NCBI RefSeq assembly: GCF_000586555.1
Contig: NZ_AZUC01000018.1
Coordinates: 16,534-80,533 of the forward strand
Reading direction: 5' to 3'
DNA length: 64,000 nt
Source of the DNA: Sporosarcina sp. D27
GTDB taxonomy: Bacteria > Bacillota > Bacilli > Bacillales_A > Planococcaceae
The position numbers were made by a program, and so were the translations under genes. The stretch's first letter is position 1; each line of letters opens with the position of its first letter. Positions 18,011 through 25,899 of this stretch are shown one piece after another. Below the pieces are notes generated by a model. That model was not told the origin of the DNA. It made no database searches and saw nothing but the letters and a program-made list of their open reading frames with translations.

Positions 18011-18451
18011 ATGGAATTATCGGTATACTTAGCAGGTGAAATACACAGTTCTTGGCGCGATGAAATCAAAGAAAAAGCAGCTGCACTTCGGTTACCTGTA
18101 ACGTTTTACGGACCTATGGAAGACCACGACCGTTCTGACAATATCGGAGAAGAAATCCTTGGTAAGCAGCACGATGCAGTTGCAAAAGATGCTGCAGCCT
18201 CGAGCTTCAATAACTTGCGGACCGAATTGCTACTGAAGAAATGCGACCTTGTCATCGCGTTATTCGGTGAAAAGTATAAACAATGGAATACGGCAATGGA
18301 TGCAAGTACCGCTGTCGCACACACCAAGCCATTGATTTTAATCCGTCCCCATGAGCATCACCACGCGCTCAAGGAACTATCTAGAAAAGCACATGCGACG
18401 GTAGAAACACCAGATCAGGCACTGAAAGCGCTCAAATACATTTTCGAGTGA
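18011..18451 (+). CDS. ytoQ: YtoQ family protein
   Basis: 146-residue cytosolic protein matching YtoQ from end to end: it opens with MELSVYLAGEIHSSWRDEI, has EDHDRSDNIGEEILG and the conserved NNLRTELLLKKCDLVIALFG, and closes in a short helix. The fold resembles nucleoside 2-deoxyribosyltransferase-like proteins, but the role is unestablished. ATG 18011 is set by GAGGAGGAGATCCAA upstream; the open frame from 17903 overlaps the divergent amidohydrolase start. It is divergent from that gene and is followed seven bases later by the Pho box of pstB. Confidence 0.85.
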   Translation: MELSVYLAGEIHSSWRDEIKEKAAALRLPVTFYGPMEDHDRSDNIGEEILGKQHDAVAKDAAASSFNNLRTELLLKKCDLVIALFGEKYKQWNTAMDASTAVAHTKPLILIRPHEHHHALKELSRKAHATVETPDQALKALKYIFE

Positions 18452-18457
18452 TCCATC

Positions 18458-18511
18458 TTTACACAATCTTTACACTACCTTCATACTCCCTCAATACTTC
18501 TTCTCTATACT
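18458..18511 (+). promoter_or_regulatory. Pho box and promoter of pstB
   Basis: Four hexamers at an exact 11-bp period: TTTACA (18458), TTTACA (18469), TTCATA (18480) and TCAATA (18491), each separated by 5 bp, followed by a -10 TATACT (18506-18511). This is the arrangement of PhoP-binding repeats (TT-A/C/T-ACA) of Gram-positive Pho promoters. It implies induction of pstB by phosphate starvation through a PhoP encoded elsewhere. Confidence 0.85.
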
Positions 18512-18543
18512 GATGTAGAAGTTACAAGAGAGGGGCAGCGAGC

Positions 18544-19356
18544 ATGACTACATTGACGAATTACCGACCGGCCACTCGGTTGCGGGTCGTTGCACAAACC
18601 GAAGCGCCCGCAGCGATTTTTACAACGGAAGGTTTAAACGTATGGTATGGAGACACTCACGCACTAAAAAATATCGATTTGACGATTTATGAAAACGAAG
18701 TAACTGCAATCATCGGTCCCTCGGGGTGTGGAAAATCCACCTATTTAAAAACCTTGAACAGAATGGTCGAGACCGATCCTGCGGTAAGGATTGACGGTAC
18801 TGCCAAATTTAAAGAAACAGATCTTTTGCATGCAACTGTGGAACGTCTCCGATCCGAAGTGGGTATGGTGTTCCAAAAACCAAACCCATTCCCGAAATCG
18901 ATTTACGACAATGTCGCCTATGGACCAAAGCTTCATGGAATTCGTAAAAAGGCCATGTTGGACGATATCGTAGAGAGCAGTCTGAAGAAAGCCGCTCTTT
19001 GGGATGAAGTAAAAGACCGTCTATCTTCCAGTGCATTTGGACTTTCTGGTGGACAACAGCAACGACTCTGCATTGCTCGTTCACTCGCGATTGAACCTTC
19101 TGTTTTGCTTATGGATGAACCAACTTCCGCATTAGACCCAGTGTCGACCAACAAAGTGGAAGAATTGATTGGTGAGTTGAAAAAGGACGTCTCCATTGTT
19201 ATCGTGACGCACAATATGCAGCAAGCTGCACGAATTTCCGATCGGACCGCCTTTTTTTTGCACGGAGAAGTAGTGGAATACGGTCAAACTGAAGCAATTT
19301 TCGAGCGACCATCCAGTCATTTGACCGATGATTATGTGAACGGACGTTTTGGATGA
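18544..19356 (+). CDS. pstB: phosphate ABC transporter ATP-binding protein PstB
   Basis: 270-residue ATPase of the high-affinity phosphate importer. Walker A is [10 protein letters not shown]-loop [12 protein letters not shown] (the PNPFP signature is diagnostic of PstB), signature LSGGQQQR, Walker [14 protein letters not shown] and the switch histidine [11 protein letters not shown] 18544 has GAGAGGGGCAGCGAGC upstream. Unlike the usual pstSCAB order it stands alone, with its own Pho box and a strong terminator, about 3.2 kb upstream of pstSCA. A short N-terminal extension of about 25 residues precedes the ABC domain. It must assemble with PstC and PstA at the membrane. Confidence 0.95.
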   Translation: MTTLTNYRPATRLRVVAQTEAPAAIFTTEGLNVWYGDTHALKNIDLTIYENEVTAIIGPSGCGKSTYLKTLNRMVETDPAVRIDGTAKFKETDLLHATVERLRSEVGMVFQKPNPFPKSIYDNVAYGPKLHGIRKKAMLDDIVESSLKKAALWDEVKDRLSSSAFGLSGGQQQRLCIARSLAIEPSVLLMDEPTSALDPVSTNKVEELIGELKKDVSIVIVTHNMQQAARISDRTAFFLHGEVVEYGQTEAIFERPSSHLTDDYVNGRFG

Positions 19357-19361
19357 ACTAC

Positions 19362-19412
19362 AAACGGGCTATTCCCTTCTGAATGTAGGGGAATAGCCCG
19401 TTTTTTATTTTT
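19362..19412 (+). terminator. pstB terminator
   Basis: CGGGCTATTCCC and GGGAATAGCCCG form a 12-bp stem followed by TTTTTTATTTTT. It closes pstB as a monocistronic unit. Confidence 0.93.
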
Positions 19413-19496
19413 CTATGACATTAGAAAAAACTACTACGCGTAATTTACTAGCGTGATAGAATAGGAGTATCAAATTAAAAGATAATGAGGTGTACC

Positions 19497-22307
19497 GTGC
19501 CTAGAAAGAGCATTCGTACCTATTATATGAGAATTATTGCAGCGCTCTCGATCGGATTACTTCTATTACTCGGAGCCGCTTATTTCTATAGCACTTCCAC
19601 GTTTGAACAACGTAGTGAAAAGCTAGTTGCACAAACTGAGAAAGCAAAAGTAATTAGTGAACTCTCCGACAGCATCACTAATCTCTTCTTTCGAACTCGT
19701 GGATTCTACGCGTTCAAACTCGAGCACGAACTGAAATTGGCTCATAAGGAACTCCGTAAAATTGATGAGTTAAACAACAGATTGAACGCGATTGAGTTAA
19801 CAGAGAAAGAGCAACAATTCACCAATGAAATCAAAGGATTCGTTTCTAATTTTGAAAATGTTATTCTTCCACAAGCCGTACAATTAGTAGACAACGATGA
19901 CTACGAAGGCTTGCGTGAATTGTCTGGTGCCGGGACAAATCTTTCAGTCAATCAGTTCATCAAGTATGCAGACCAATACGAACAGCAGGCTAAAGATAAT
20001 CGAGATGAATTTTATCAAAAATCCGAACAGCAGTTGAATCAGCTCTATCTAGCTATTCTACTCGTAGGAATTGTTGTGCTCCTGTTCTTGGTGTTCTTCA
20101 GTTGGCGCGTCGTCAGTAAACTCATCTCTCCGATTGAATCCATGACATCCGCGACTGAACGCTATATGTCCGATCAAGACGTGAATTATGAACCCGAAAT
20201 CCGGGAAGATGAGATCGGATCACTTTCCCGTTCATTTGCAGGAATGATGGAAACGATACAAGTGAAAGAACAAGAATTACTGGCTCAAAACGAAGAACTT
20301 TTGTCCCAACAAGAGGAGTTACTCTCTCAGCAGGATGAATTATTCAACCAGAAGAAACAACTCGAAAGTGCTCTCACAGAAGCGCGCAATTCAAAAATAC
20401 GGTTAGAACGCTATAACGGACTAAGCCATCAACTCTCGTTTTCAGATGATGCGAAAGGGATTGCAACTTCAACCCTTACCTACTTAGATACACTGTTTTT
20501 AATTGACCAAGGAATGATCTATCTGCCTTCGACTAATCAGCATGTATTACAAGGATTCTCAGAAGAGTCATTTGCAAACTATCCTGATGAGCTAACACAA
20601 GCAGCTCTTGAACGTTTAAAGAAGGAACCCTCCTTCCAAGTTGAGCGTGTATTGGAAGATGGCTCAATCGCTTATGATTTTTACGCTGCACCGCACGTTT
20701 CCGGTCGAACTTTTAAAGCACTGTTCGTCCTTAGTAGTTCATCACGCGAATTTTCAGCAGAAGATCAGGCGGATCTATTCGCACTTGCGAGTCGTGTCTC
20801 ATTTGCAATTGACCGAATCGATCAACACGAACTTATCAGTAAAGAGCGTCAATTGAACCGTACGATACTCGATAATCTAGAAGAAGGTATTCAGTTCATC
20901 TCAATGGATGGCTCCCCTGTTCAAGTGAACCAGGCGCTATCGATTTTAATCGACCAGCCTTCTGAAACGCTTTCTCAGCAAGACTGGAAAGAACAAATGG
21001 CTGAACTATCCACTAATCCAGAGGCGCTCACAAGCTTTATCAATGCTTCTCTAGAAGACGAAACTTCTGGACTCACAGAGACGGTCTATACAGTCGAAGG
21101 CTCTGAAGCGAAAGTGATTTCGCTCTATGGATCTCCTGTACACTATGAAGGACAACGGATTGGAACGCTGTTTGTCCATCGGGATATTACGCAAGCATTC
21201 GAAGTAGATAAAATGAAGACAGAACTCGTGTCAACGGTTAGCCATGAACTACGTACCCCTCTATCGAGTATTCTTGGATTCACTGAATTACTCATCGGCA
21301 AAGAGATGGATAATACAAGGCGCTCCCGTTATCTTGATGCAATTTATAAAGAAGCAAAACGTCTGACCTCTCTGATCAATGACTTTTTGGATGTACAACG
21401 CATGGAATCCGGAAACCAGGAATACACGATGCAAGAAGTAGACATTGTGGACATTGCACAGCAAACCATTCAGAACTTCCCAGCGCAGGACCATCATTCA
21501 ATTGCATTACAGGTGAATGATGAACAAACTATTTGCATGGGGGATCCGGATCGTCTTGTTCAAGTTTTCACAAATTTGCTTAGCAATGCGATTAAGTTCT
21601 CTCCAGATGGTGGAGATGTTCGTGTGACACTTGCTCAACAAGGTAATCATTTAAAAGTCACCATCCAAGACCAAGGTATTGGCATACCTGCGGATGAATT
21701 AAAGCATATGTTTGAAAAGTTTTATCGATTTGATAATACGTATAGAAGAAAAATCGGCGGCACCGGACTTGGCCTTGCGATTTGCCGTAAGATTATCGAA
21801 AAACATGGTGGAGAAATAACAGTGGAGTCTGAGGAAAACGTGGGCACAGCAGTCAGCTTTACGATTCCTTTAAAACCGTCCCCGACGCTCTTGCCTGAGC
21901 GCTCTGACTTGCCCGCCATCGTAGTTGTCGAAGATGATCCAAGCATTGCTCTGTTGCTAGAAGAAGAATTGAAAGCGCATGAATACGAGGTATTCCATTT
22001 TCATGACGTACTGAGTTCGTTCGATTATGCGAAGAAGCATCAGCCAGACTGCATGGTCATCGACTTGATGCTTCAAGAGGAGCTAACCGGTTGGGATTTA
22101 ATCGGCATGTTGAAGGATGACGTCGAGACGCGTCAAATCCCGATTATTATTTCTTCAGCGCTGGAACGTGAAGAAGAGTTGACCCGCAAGTTTGGAATCA
22201 GTCATTATATGACGAAGCCTTATCCGCTTCGAACACTTTCTGAGACTGTTGCTGAAACGCTTAAAGTGGATGACGGGCGAATTTTATATCCTACGAATGA
22301 TGAGTAA
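19497..22307 (+). CDS. membrane hybrid sensor histidine kinase (HAMP-GAF-PAS-HisKA-HATPase-REC)
   Basis: 936-residue kinase. TM1 is at about 9-31, followed by an extracytoplasmic helical sensor (CHASE3-like) to about 180 and TM2 at 181-203. HAMP follows, then a coiled coil with repeated EELLSQQ (about 263-285), a GAF-like module (about 310-450) and a PAS module (about 455-565). HisKA has SHELRTP (His near 580), HATPase has NLLSNAIKFS and GTGLGLAICR, and the C-terminal receiver has VVEDD and MVIDLML (Asp near 856), so it can autophosphorylate and pass phosphate internally. GTG 19497 is chosen for the GAGGTG five bases upstream. It lies between pstB and pstS with its own terminator. Its signal is unknown; phosphate status is an inference from position. 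Confidence 0.88.
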   Translation: MPRKSIRTYYMRIIAALSIGLLLLLGAAYFYSTSTFEQRSEKLVAQTEKAKVISELSDSITNLFFRTRGFYAFKLEHELKLAHKELRKIDELNNRLNAIELTEKEQQFTNEIKGFVSNFENVILPQAVQLVDNDDYEGLRELSGAGTNLSVNQFIKYADQYEQQAKDNRDEFYQKSEQQLNQLYLAILLVGIVVLLFLVFFSWRVVSKLISPIESMTSATERYMSDQDVNYEPEIREDEIGSLSRSFAGMMETIQVKEQELLAQNEELLSQQEELLSQQDELFNQKKQLESALTEARNSKIRLERYNGLSHQLSFSDDAKGIATSTLTYLDTLFLIDQGMIYLPSTNQHVLQGFSEESFANYPDELTQAALERLKKEPSFQVERVLEDGSIAYDFYAAPHVSGRTFKALFVLSSSSREFSAEDQADLFALASRVSFAIDRIDQHELISKERQLNRTILDNLEEGIQFISMDGSPVQVNQALSILIDQPSETLSQQDWKEQMAELSTNPEALTSFINASLEDETSGLTETVYTVEGSEAKVISLYGSPVHYEGQRIGTLFVHRDITQAFEVDKMKTELVSTVSHELRTPLSSILGFTELLIGKEMDNTRRSRYLDAIYKEAKRLTSLINDFLDVQRMESGNQEYTMQEVDIVDIAQQTIQNFPAQDHHSIALQVNDEQTICMGDPDRLVQVFTNLLSNAIKFSPDGGDVRVTLAQQGNHLKVTIQDQGIGIPADELKHMFEKFYRFDNTYRRKIGGTGLGLAICRKIIEKHGGEITVESEENVGTAVSFTIPLKPSPTLLPERSDLPAIVVVEDDPSIALLLEEELKAHEYEVFHFHDVLSSFDYAKKHQPDCMVIDLMLQEELTGWDLIGMLKDDVETRQIPIIISSALEREEELTRKFGISHYMTKPYPLRTLSETVAETLKVDDGRILYPTNDE

Positions 22308-22311
22308 CATG

Positions 22312-22359
22312 AGCCACTTGGTGAGCAGGAAGTTTCCTGCATTGCCCGGTGGCTTTTTT
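22312..22359 (+). terminator. hybrid kinase terminator
   Basis: AGCCAC and GTGGCT close an outer stem, GCAGGAA/TTTCCTGC forms an inner hairpin, and TTTTTT follows. It lies immediately after the kinase stop codon. Confidence 0.75.
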
Positions 22360-22376
22360 GATTGGGGTTGGTTGTG

Positions 22377-22481
22377 GGAACGCGTGGGTTGGCCGCTGAA
22401 ACGAGCGGGTTCTCCACGGAAACGGGCGGGTTTGCCCCCGGAACGAGCGGGTCGACCGCCAAAACGGGCGGGTTCTCCCCC
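22377..22481. repeat. five 21-bp GC-rich tandem repeats
   Basis: Five consecutive 21-bp units starting at 22377, 22398, 22419, 22440 and 22461, with consensus GAAACGAGCGGGTTCTCCCCC. The GC content is far above the surroundings. They sit between the hybrid-kinase terminator and the pstS Pho box. The period is a multiple of three, so an open frame runs through them, but it starts upstream of the pstS promoter and has no ribosome-binding site. Confidence 0.9.
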
Positions 22482-22492
22482 CTCCCCTCATC

Positions 22493-22546
22493 TTTACACA
22501 GTCTTTACACTTCTCCCATACTGTCTTTACACTCCATCCCTATACT
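22493..22546 (+). promoter_or_regulatory. Pho box and promoter of pstSCA
   Basis: Four hexamers at an 11-bp period: TTTACA (22493), TTTACA (22504), CCCATA (22515) and TTTACA (22526), then -10 TATACT (22541-22546). Spacing and flanks closely match the pstB Pho box, so both halves of the importer should respond to the same PhoP. Confidence 0.87.
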
Positions 22547-22592
22547 AAAAGTTGAAAGGCATACAAAACATAAACAAAGGGGAGAACATTCA

Positions 22593-23561
22593 TTGATTAA
22601 ATCCATTCAAAAAACCATTCTTATCGGAGTGGCAGCTCTCGCACTTACTGCTTGTAGCGCAAAGGACGAAGAAAGTGGCACTGCTTCCGCAACTGCTTCT
22701 TCGGAACTTGAAGGAAGTGTTCTTATCGATGGATCTGGAACGGTTTACCCGCTCATGGCAAAACTTGCTGAAAACTACATGCTCGATGAACAAGAAGGCG
22801 TCTCTGTAGAAGTGAGTCGCGCCGGCACGAGTGCTGGTTTCAAAAAATTCCTTGTAAAAGACGGAACAGATTTCAATGATGCTTCTCGTACTATAAAAGA
22901 TGAAGAAACTCAAGCTGCAGAGGATGCAGGGATTGACGTGAAAGAGCTCAAGCTCGCACTTGACGGTCTTACGTTTGTCGTCAATAAGGATAACGATTGG
23001 GTCGATCAACTGACACCCGAACAACTTATCAGTATTTTCACAGCAGACGGTGAGGTAACAAAATGGTCGGATTTGGATCCTTCTTGGCCTGACGAAGAAA
23101 TCAAGGCAATGGGGCCGAACGAAAACCACGGAACTTACGAATTCTTCTACGAAAAAGTGTTGGAAGAACAAGATTTAAAGTCTTCCGTTAACTTGCAACA
23201 AGATTATTCTACACTCGTTACTCTCGTATCAGATGATAAGAACGGTATAGCATTCTTCGGATTTGGCTATTACGCAGGAAACCAAGAGAAACTAAAAGCA
23301 GTCCCTGTAGACTTCGGGGACGGACCCGTCGAACCTTCACTTGAAACAATTGCAGAAGATGGAGACTATGCAGCATTCACACGTCCTGTGTTTACGTATT
23401 TGAATGTCGGACACGCAAAAGAGAAGCCACAAGTGCTCGACTACGCAAAATACGTCTTGGAAAATGCAAATAAGATGGCAGGCGAAACTGGATTTGCACC
23501 GATTCCGGAAGCTGAGAGTAAAGAGAACCTGGATTTCCTGAATTCACTCGGTGATAAGTAA
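22593..23561 (+). CDS. pstS: phosphate-binding lipoprotein PstS
   Basis: 322-residue extracellular phosphate-binding protein anchored by a lipid. The signal peptide ends in the lipobox LTAC, followed by an acidic Ser/Thr-rich linker. The ligand-binding fold shows IDGSGTVYP near the start, SRAGTSAGF, DFNDASR (the PBP phosphate pocket pattern) and a conserved NHGTYEFF. TTG 22593 is chosen because AAAGGGGAGAACATTCA precedes it; frames extending upstream run through the Pho box and the tandem repeats. It is the first gene of pstS-pstC-pstA, 47 bp after the -10 box. Confidence 0.93.
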   Translation: MIKSIQKTILIGVAALALTACSAKDEESGTASATASSELEGSVLIDGSGTVYPLMAKLAENYMLDEQEGVSVEVSRAGTSAGFKKFLVKDGTDFNDASRTIKDEETQAAEDAGIDVKELKLALDGLTFVVNKDNDWVDQLTPEQLISIFTADGEVTKWSDLDPSWPDEEIKAMGPNENHGTYEFFYEKVLEEQDLKSSVNLQQDYSTLVTLVSDDKNGIAFFGFGYYAGNQEKLKAVPVDFGDGPVEPSLETIAEDGDYAAFTRPVFTYLNVGHAKEKPQVLDYAKYVLENANKMAGETGFAPIPEAESKENLDFLNSLGDK

Positions 23562-23600
23562 GACATCGCCACTCATCGCAGAAAAGGAGGATGAGAGGTT

Positions 23601-24557
23601 ATGACATCTCCATTCCAAGCAAGTTCAAGTAGCAACAGTAGCATTCGTGACCTCATCCGTCACAATCAGGACAAGAAGTCGTTCAGAAAAACAATTGAAG
23701 TCTGGATTCCAAGATTTCTGTTCCTGCTCGCTTCCTTATCCGTTCTAACGACGGTAGGCATTCTCATTATTTTATTGACCGAAGCTATTGAGTTTTTTAA
23801 AACAGTGCCAATACTCGACTTCTTCACTGGAACTGTGCTGAAACCACTTAGTCAAACACCCGCCTTTGGTATACTTCCCCTTGTAATGGGGACACTTGTG
23901 TCCTCTGGGATTGCGATCTTAGTGGCGGGTCCAATCGGTCTCATGGCAGCAATCTATTTGAGTGAATATGCTTCACGTCGGGTACGGAGCGTCCTGAAGC
24001 CTGCACTGGAATTGCTTGCAGGTGTGCCGACCATCGTCTATGGGTTCTTTGCATTCACATTTGTTACTCCATTGCTTCGACAATGGATACCTAGCTTAGA
24101 AGCTACAAATATTTTGAGCCCTGGCTTGGTAATGGGTGTCATGATCATTCCGATGATTGCTTCGCTTTCAGAAGACGCGATGCGTTCTGTCCCTCAGGCC
24201 ATGCGTGAAGGTTCTGCAGCACTCGGTTCCACAAAATTGGAAACAGCCCTAAAAGTGGTTGTACCGGCTGCGCTATCCGGCATCATTGCTTCCTTTGTAC
24301 TTGGGATTTCGCGTGCACTCGGTGAAACGATGATCGTCGCAATTGCAAGCGGCAGTTCTAAAAACTTCACGTTCGACATCACAGAATCTATGCAAACAAT
24401 GACAGCCTATATTGTAGAAGTTACAAGTGGTGATGCGGCAGCAGGTTCCACAGTTTACTATAGCTTGTACGCAGTAGCGATGACGTTATTTGCAACGACG
24501 TTACTGATGAACTTACTGGCAGGGAAAATCGCGCGTAAGTTCAGGGAGGTGTACTAA
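23601..24557 (+). CDS. pstC: phosphate ABC transporter permease PstC
   Basis: 318-residue inner-membrane subunit of the phosphate importer. Six helices are visible (first at about 35-58, the rest between about 80 and 312). The EAA-type loop that contacts PstB reads EGSAALGSTKLETALKVVVP, and PIGLMAAIYLSEY is typical of PstC. Start ATG 23601 with AAAGGAGGATGAGAGG upstream, 39 bp after pstS. It is followed by pstA after a single base. The N-terminal cytoplasmic tail of about 30 residues is Ser/Asn-rich. Confidence 0.94.
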   Translation: MTSPFQASSSSNSSIRDLIRHNQDKKSFRKTIEVWIPRFLFLLASLSVLTTVGILIILLTEAIEFFKTVPILDFFTGTVLKPLSQTPAFGILPLVMGTLVSSGIAILVAGPIGLMAAIYLSEYASRRVRSVLKPALELLAGVPTIVYGFFAFTFVTPLLRQWIPSLEATNILSPGLVMGVMIIPMIASLSEDAMRSVPQAMREGSAALGSTKLETALKVVVPAALSGIIASFVLGISRALGETMIVAIASGSSKNFTFDITESMQTMTAYIVEVTSGDAAAGSTVYYSLYAVAMTLFATTLLMNLLAGKIARKFREVY

Positions 24558-24558
24558 T

Positions 24559-25443
24559 ATGCTTCATACACGACAATCGCCAAATTCATCTAGAATTCGT
24601 TTCCGTCTTCTCGCAGACCGCTCAGCCAAGATAATGTTCGGAGCTGCTGCTCTGTTTGGAATTGTCATCATGGGCATCTTGTTAGTTCGAATTACTTCCG
24701 AAGGCTTGAGTTGGCTTTCACTCGATTTCCTAACAGGACGTTTTTCCACTACACCTGAACGAGCTGGAATTATGGGAGCCGTACTCGGTACTTTCTGGTT
24801 GCTAGCTGTTGTTGTTCCAGTAACTATGCTGGTTGGAATTGGTTCGGCTGTATACTTAGAACTCTATTCAAAGAATGGTAAAATCCGAACGTTCATTCAA
24901 ACCAATATTGGGAATCTTGCAGGTGTCCCATCGATTGTCTTCGGAATTCTCGGATTGACGGTGTTTGTAAGAGCACTCGGATTTGGAAGTGTCGTACTCG
25001 CTGGAGGGCTTACCTTATCGTTGCTCATTCTCCCTATCGTCATTGTTTCAGCTCAAGAAGCACTTCGATCTGTTCCACATCAGCTCGGAGATGCGTCCTA
25101 CGCATTAGGTGCTTCCAAGTGGCAAACCATTCAATCTGTTATTTTGCCAGTCGCTTTACCATCAATTTTGACGGGTGCAATCTTAGCTCTTTCAAGAGCC
25201 ATTGGAGAGACAGCACCGCTTGTAGTCCTAGGAATACCTGCGTTACTCATCCCATTCCCAGGTGGAATCTTAGATCGTTTCACGGTCTTACCGATGCAAA
25301 TCTACTACTGGACATTGGACGCAGCACTGGTTGCAGACTATGCGCACTTAGCTGCAGCCGCTAGTATTGTGTTGCTCATCAGTCTGTTTCTACTGAATGG
25401 CTCTGCTATTTACTTACGGAACAAATACACGATTAAAGCGTGA
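24559..25443 (+). CDS. pstA: phosphate ABC transporter permease PstA
   Basis: 294-residue second permease of the importer. Six helices lie at about 28-290. The coupling loop has DASYALGASKWQTIQSVILP, and LYSKNGKIRTFIQTNIGNLAG with GVPSIVFGILGL is characteristic of PstA. It begins one base after pstC stops, with GGGAGGTG inside the end of pstC as ribosome-binding site. A strong terminator follows directly, so pstB and phoU are not in this transcript. Confidence 0.94.
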   Translation: MLHTRQSPNSSRIRFRLLADRSAKIMFGAAALFGIVIMGILLVRITSEGLSWLSLDFLTGRFSTTPERAGIMGAVLGTFWLLAVVVPVTMLVGIGSAVYLELYSKNGKIRTFIQTNIGNLAGVPSIVFGILGLTVFVRALGFGSVVLAGGLTLSLLILPIVIVSAQEALRSVPHQLGDASYALGASKWQTIQSVILPVALPSILTGAILALSRAIGETAPLVVLGIPALLIPFPGGILDRFTVLPMQIYYWTLDAALVADYAHLAAAASIVLLISLFLLNGSAIYLRNKYTIKA

Positions 25444-25447
25444 AGAC

Positions 25448-25488
25448 ACAAAAACGCTAGCTTCCAATTAAGGAGCTAGCGTTTTTGT
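25448..25488. terminator. bidirectional terminator after pstA
   Basis: ACAAAAACGCTAGCT and AGCTAGCGTTTTTGT pair around a short loop with T-runs on both strands. It separates pstSCA from the convergent response regulator. Confidence 0.92.
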
Positions 25489-25493
25489 TTTTC

Positions 25494-25868
25494 TTACTTA
25501 GCCTCTTCCAAGACTTGTGTTACCAGTGCAACAAGTTCAGAAGGGCTGAATGGTTTAGGCATGAAATAATCTGCTCCAAAATGAGCAGCTAAGTCACGAT
25601 CTGATTGCTGAGCTTTTGCTGTCAGCATGATGATCGGGATTCCAAGTTTGAGCGGTTGTAAGCGTTCTAATACCTCTGGCCCTGTTAATTTTGGCATCAT
25701 GTAGTCAAGGAGGACGACATCGTATTGACCAGTTGCTGCTTTGTCAAACCCTTCTTGTCCATCCTGCGCTTCTTCCACTGCATATCCTTCAAAAGAAAGC
25801 GTATCAGCAATCAGCATTCGTAAAATCTCTTCATCGTCGACCACCAGTATCTTCTTGCCTTCTTCCAT
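25494..25868 (-). CDS. single-domain response regulator (CheY-like receiver)
   Basis: 124-residue receiver with no output domain. Acidic pair in ILVVDDEEIL, phospho-acceptor Asp in VVLLDYMMPKLTG, conserved Thr in MLTAKAQ and Lys in FMPKPFSP: all four functional positions are kept. ATG 25868 has AGGAGGATCGCTC upstream. It follows the Hpt-REC-GGDEF-REC gene by 31 bp and is probably co-transcribed with it. Such receivers act as phosphate shuttles or bind target proteins. Its neighbours make a relay from the hybrid kinase through the Hpt domain plausible, but not shown. Confidence 0.88.
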   Translation of the reverse strand: MEEGKKILVVDDEEILRMLIADTLSFEGYAVEEAQDGQEGFDKAATGQYDVVLLDYMMPKLTGPEVLERLQPLKLGIPIIMLTAKAQQSDRDLAAHFGADYFMPKPFSPSELVALVTQVLEEAK

Positions 25869-25899
25869 GAGCGATCCTCCTGGTCTTGTCAAATTTGTA

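Noticed and set aside
22362..22592. Open frame upstream of pstS reading through the 21-bp repeats in a heptapeptide pattern (ETGGFSP-like)
   Set aside because: It begins before the Pho box and -10 of pstS, has no ribosome-binding site, and PstS has a clear TTG start with signal peptide at 22593. The periodic peptide is a by-product of the 21-bp period.
22590..23171. 193-codon minus-strand frame opposite pstS
   Set aside because: Complementary to a canonical PstS gene; composition (Phe/Cys-rich) is typical of a shadow frame.
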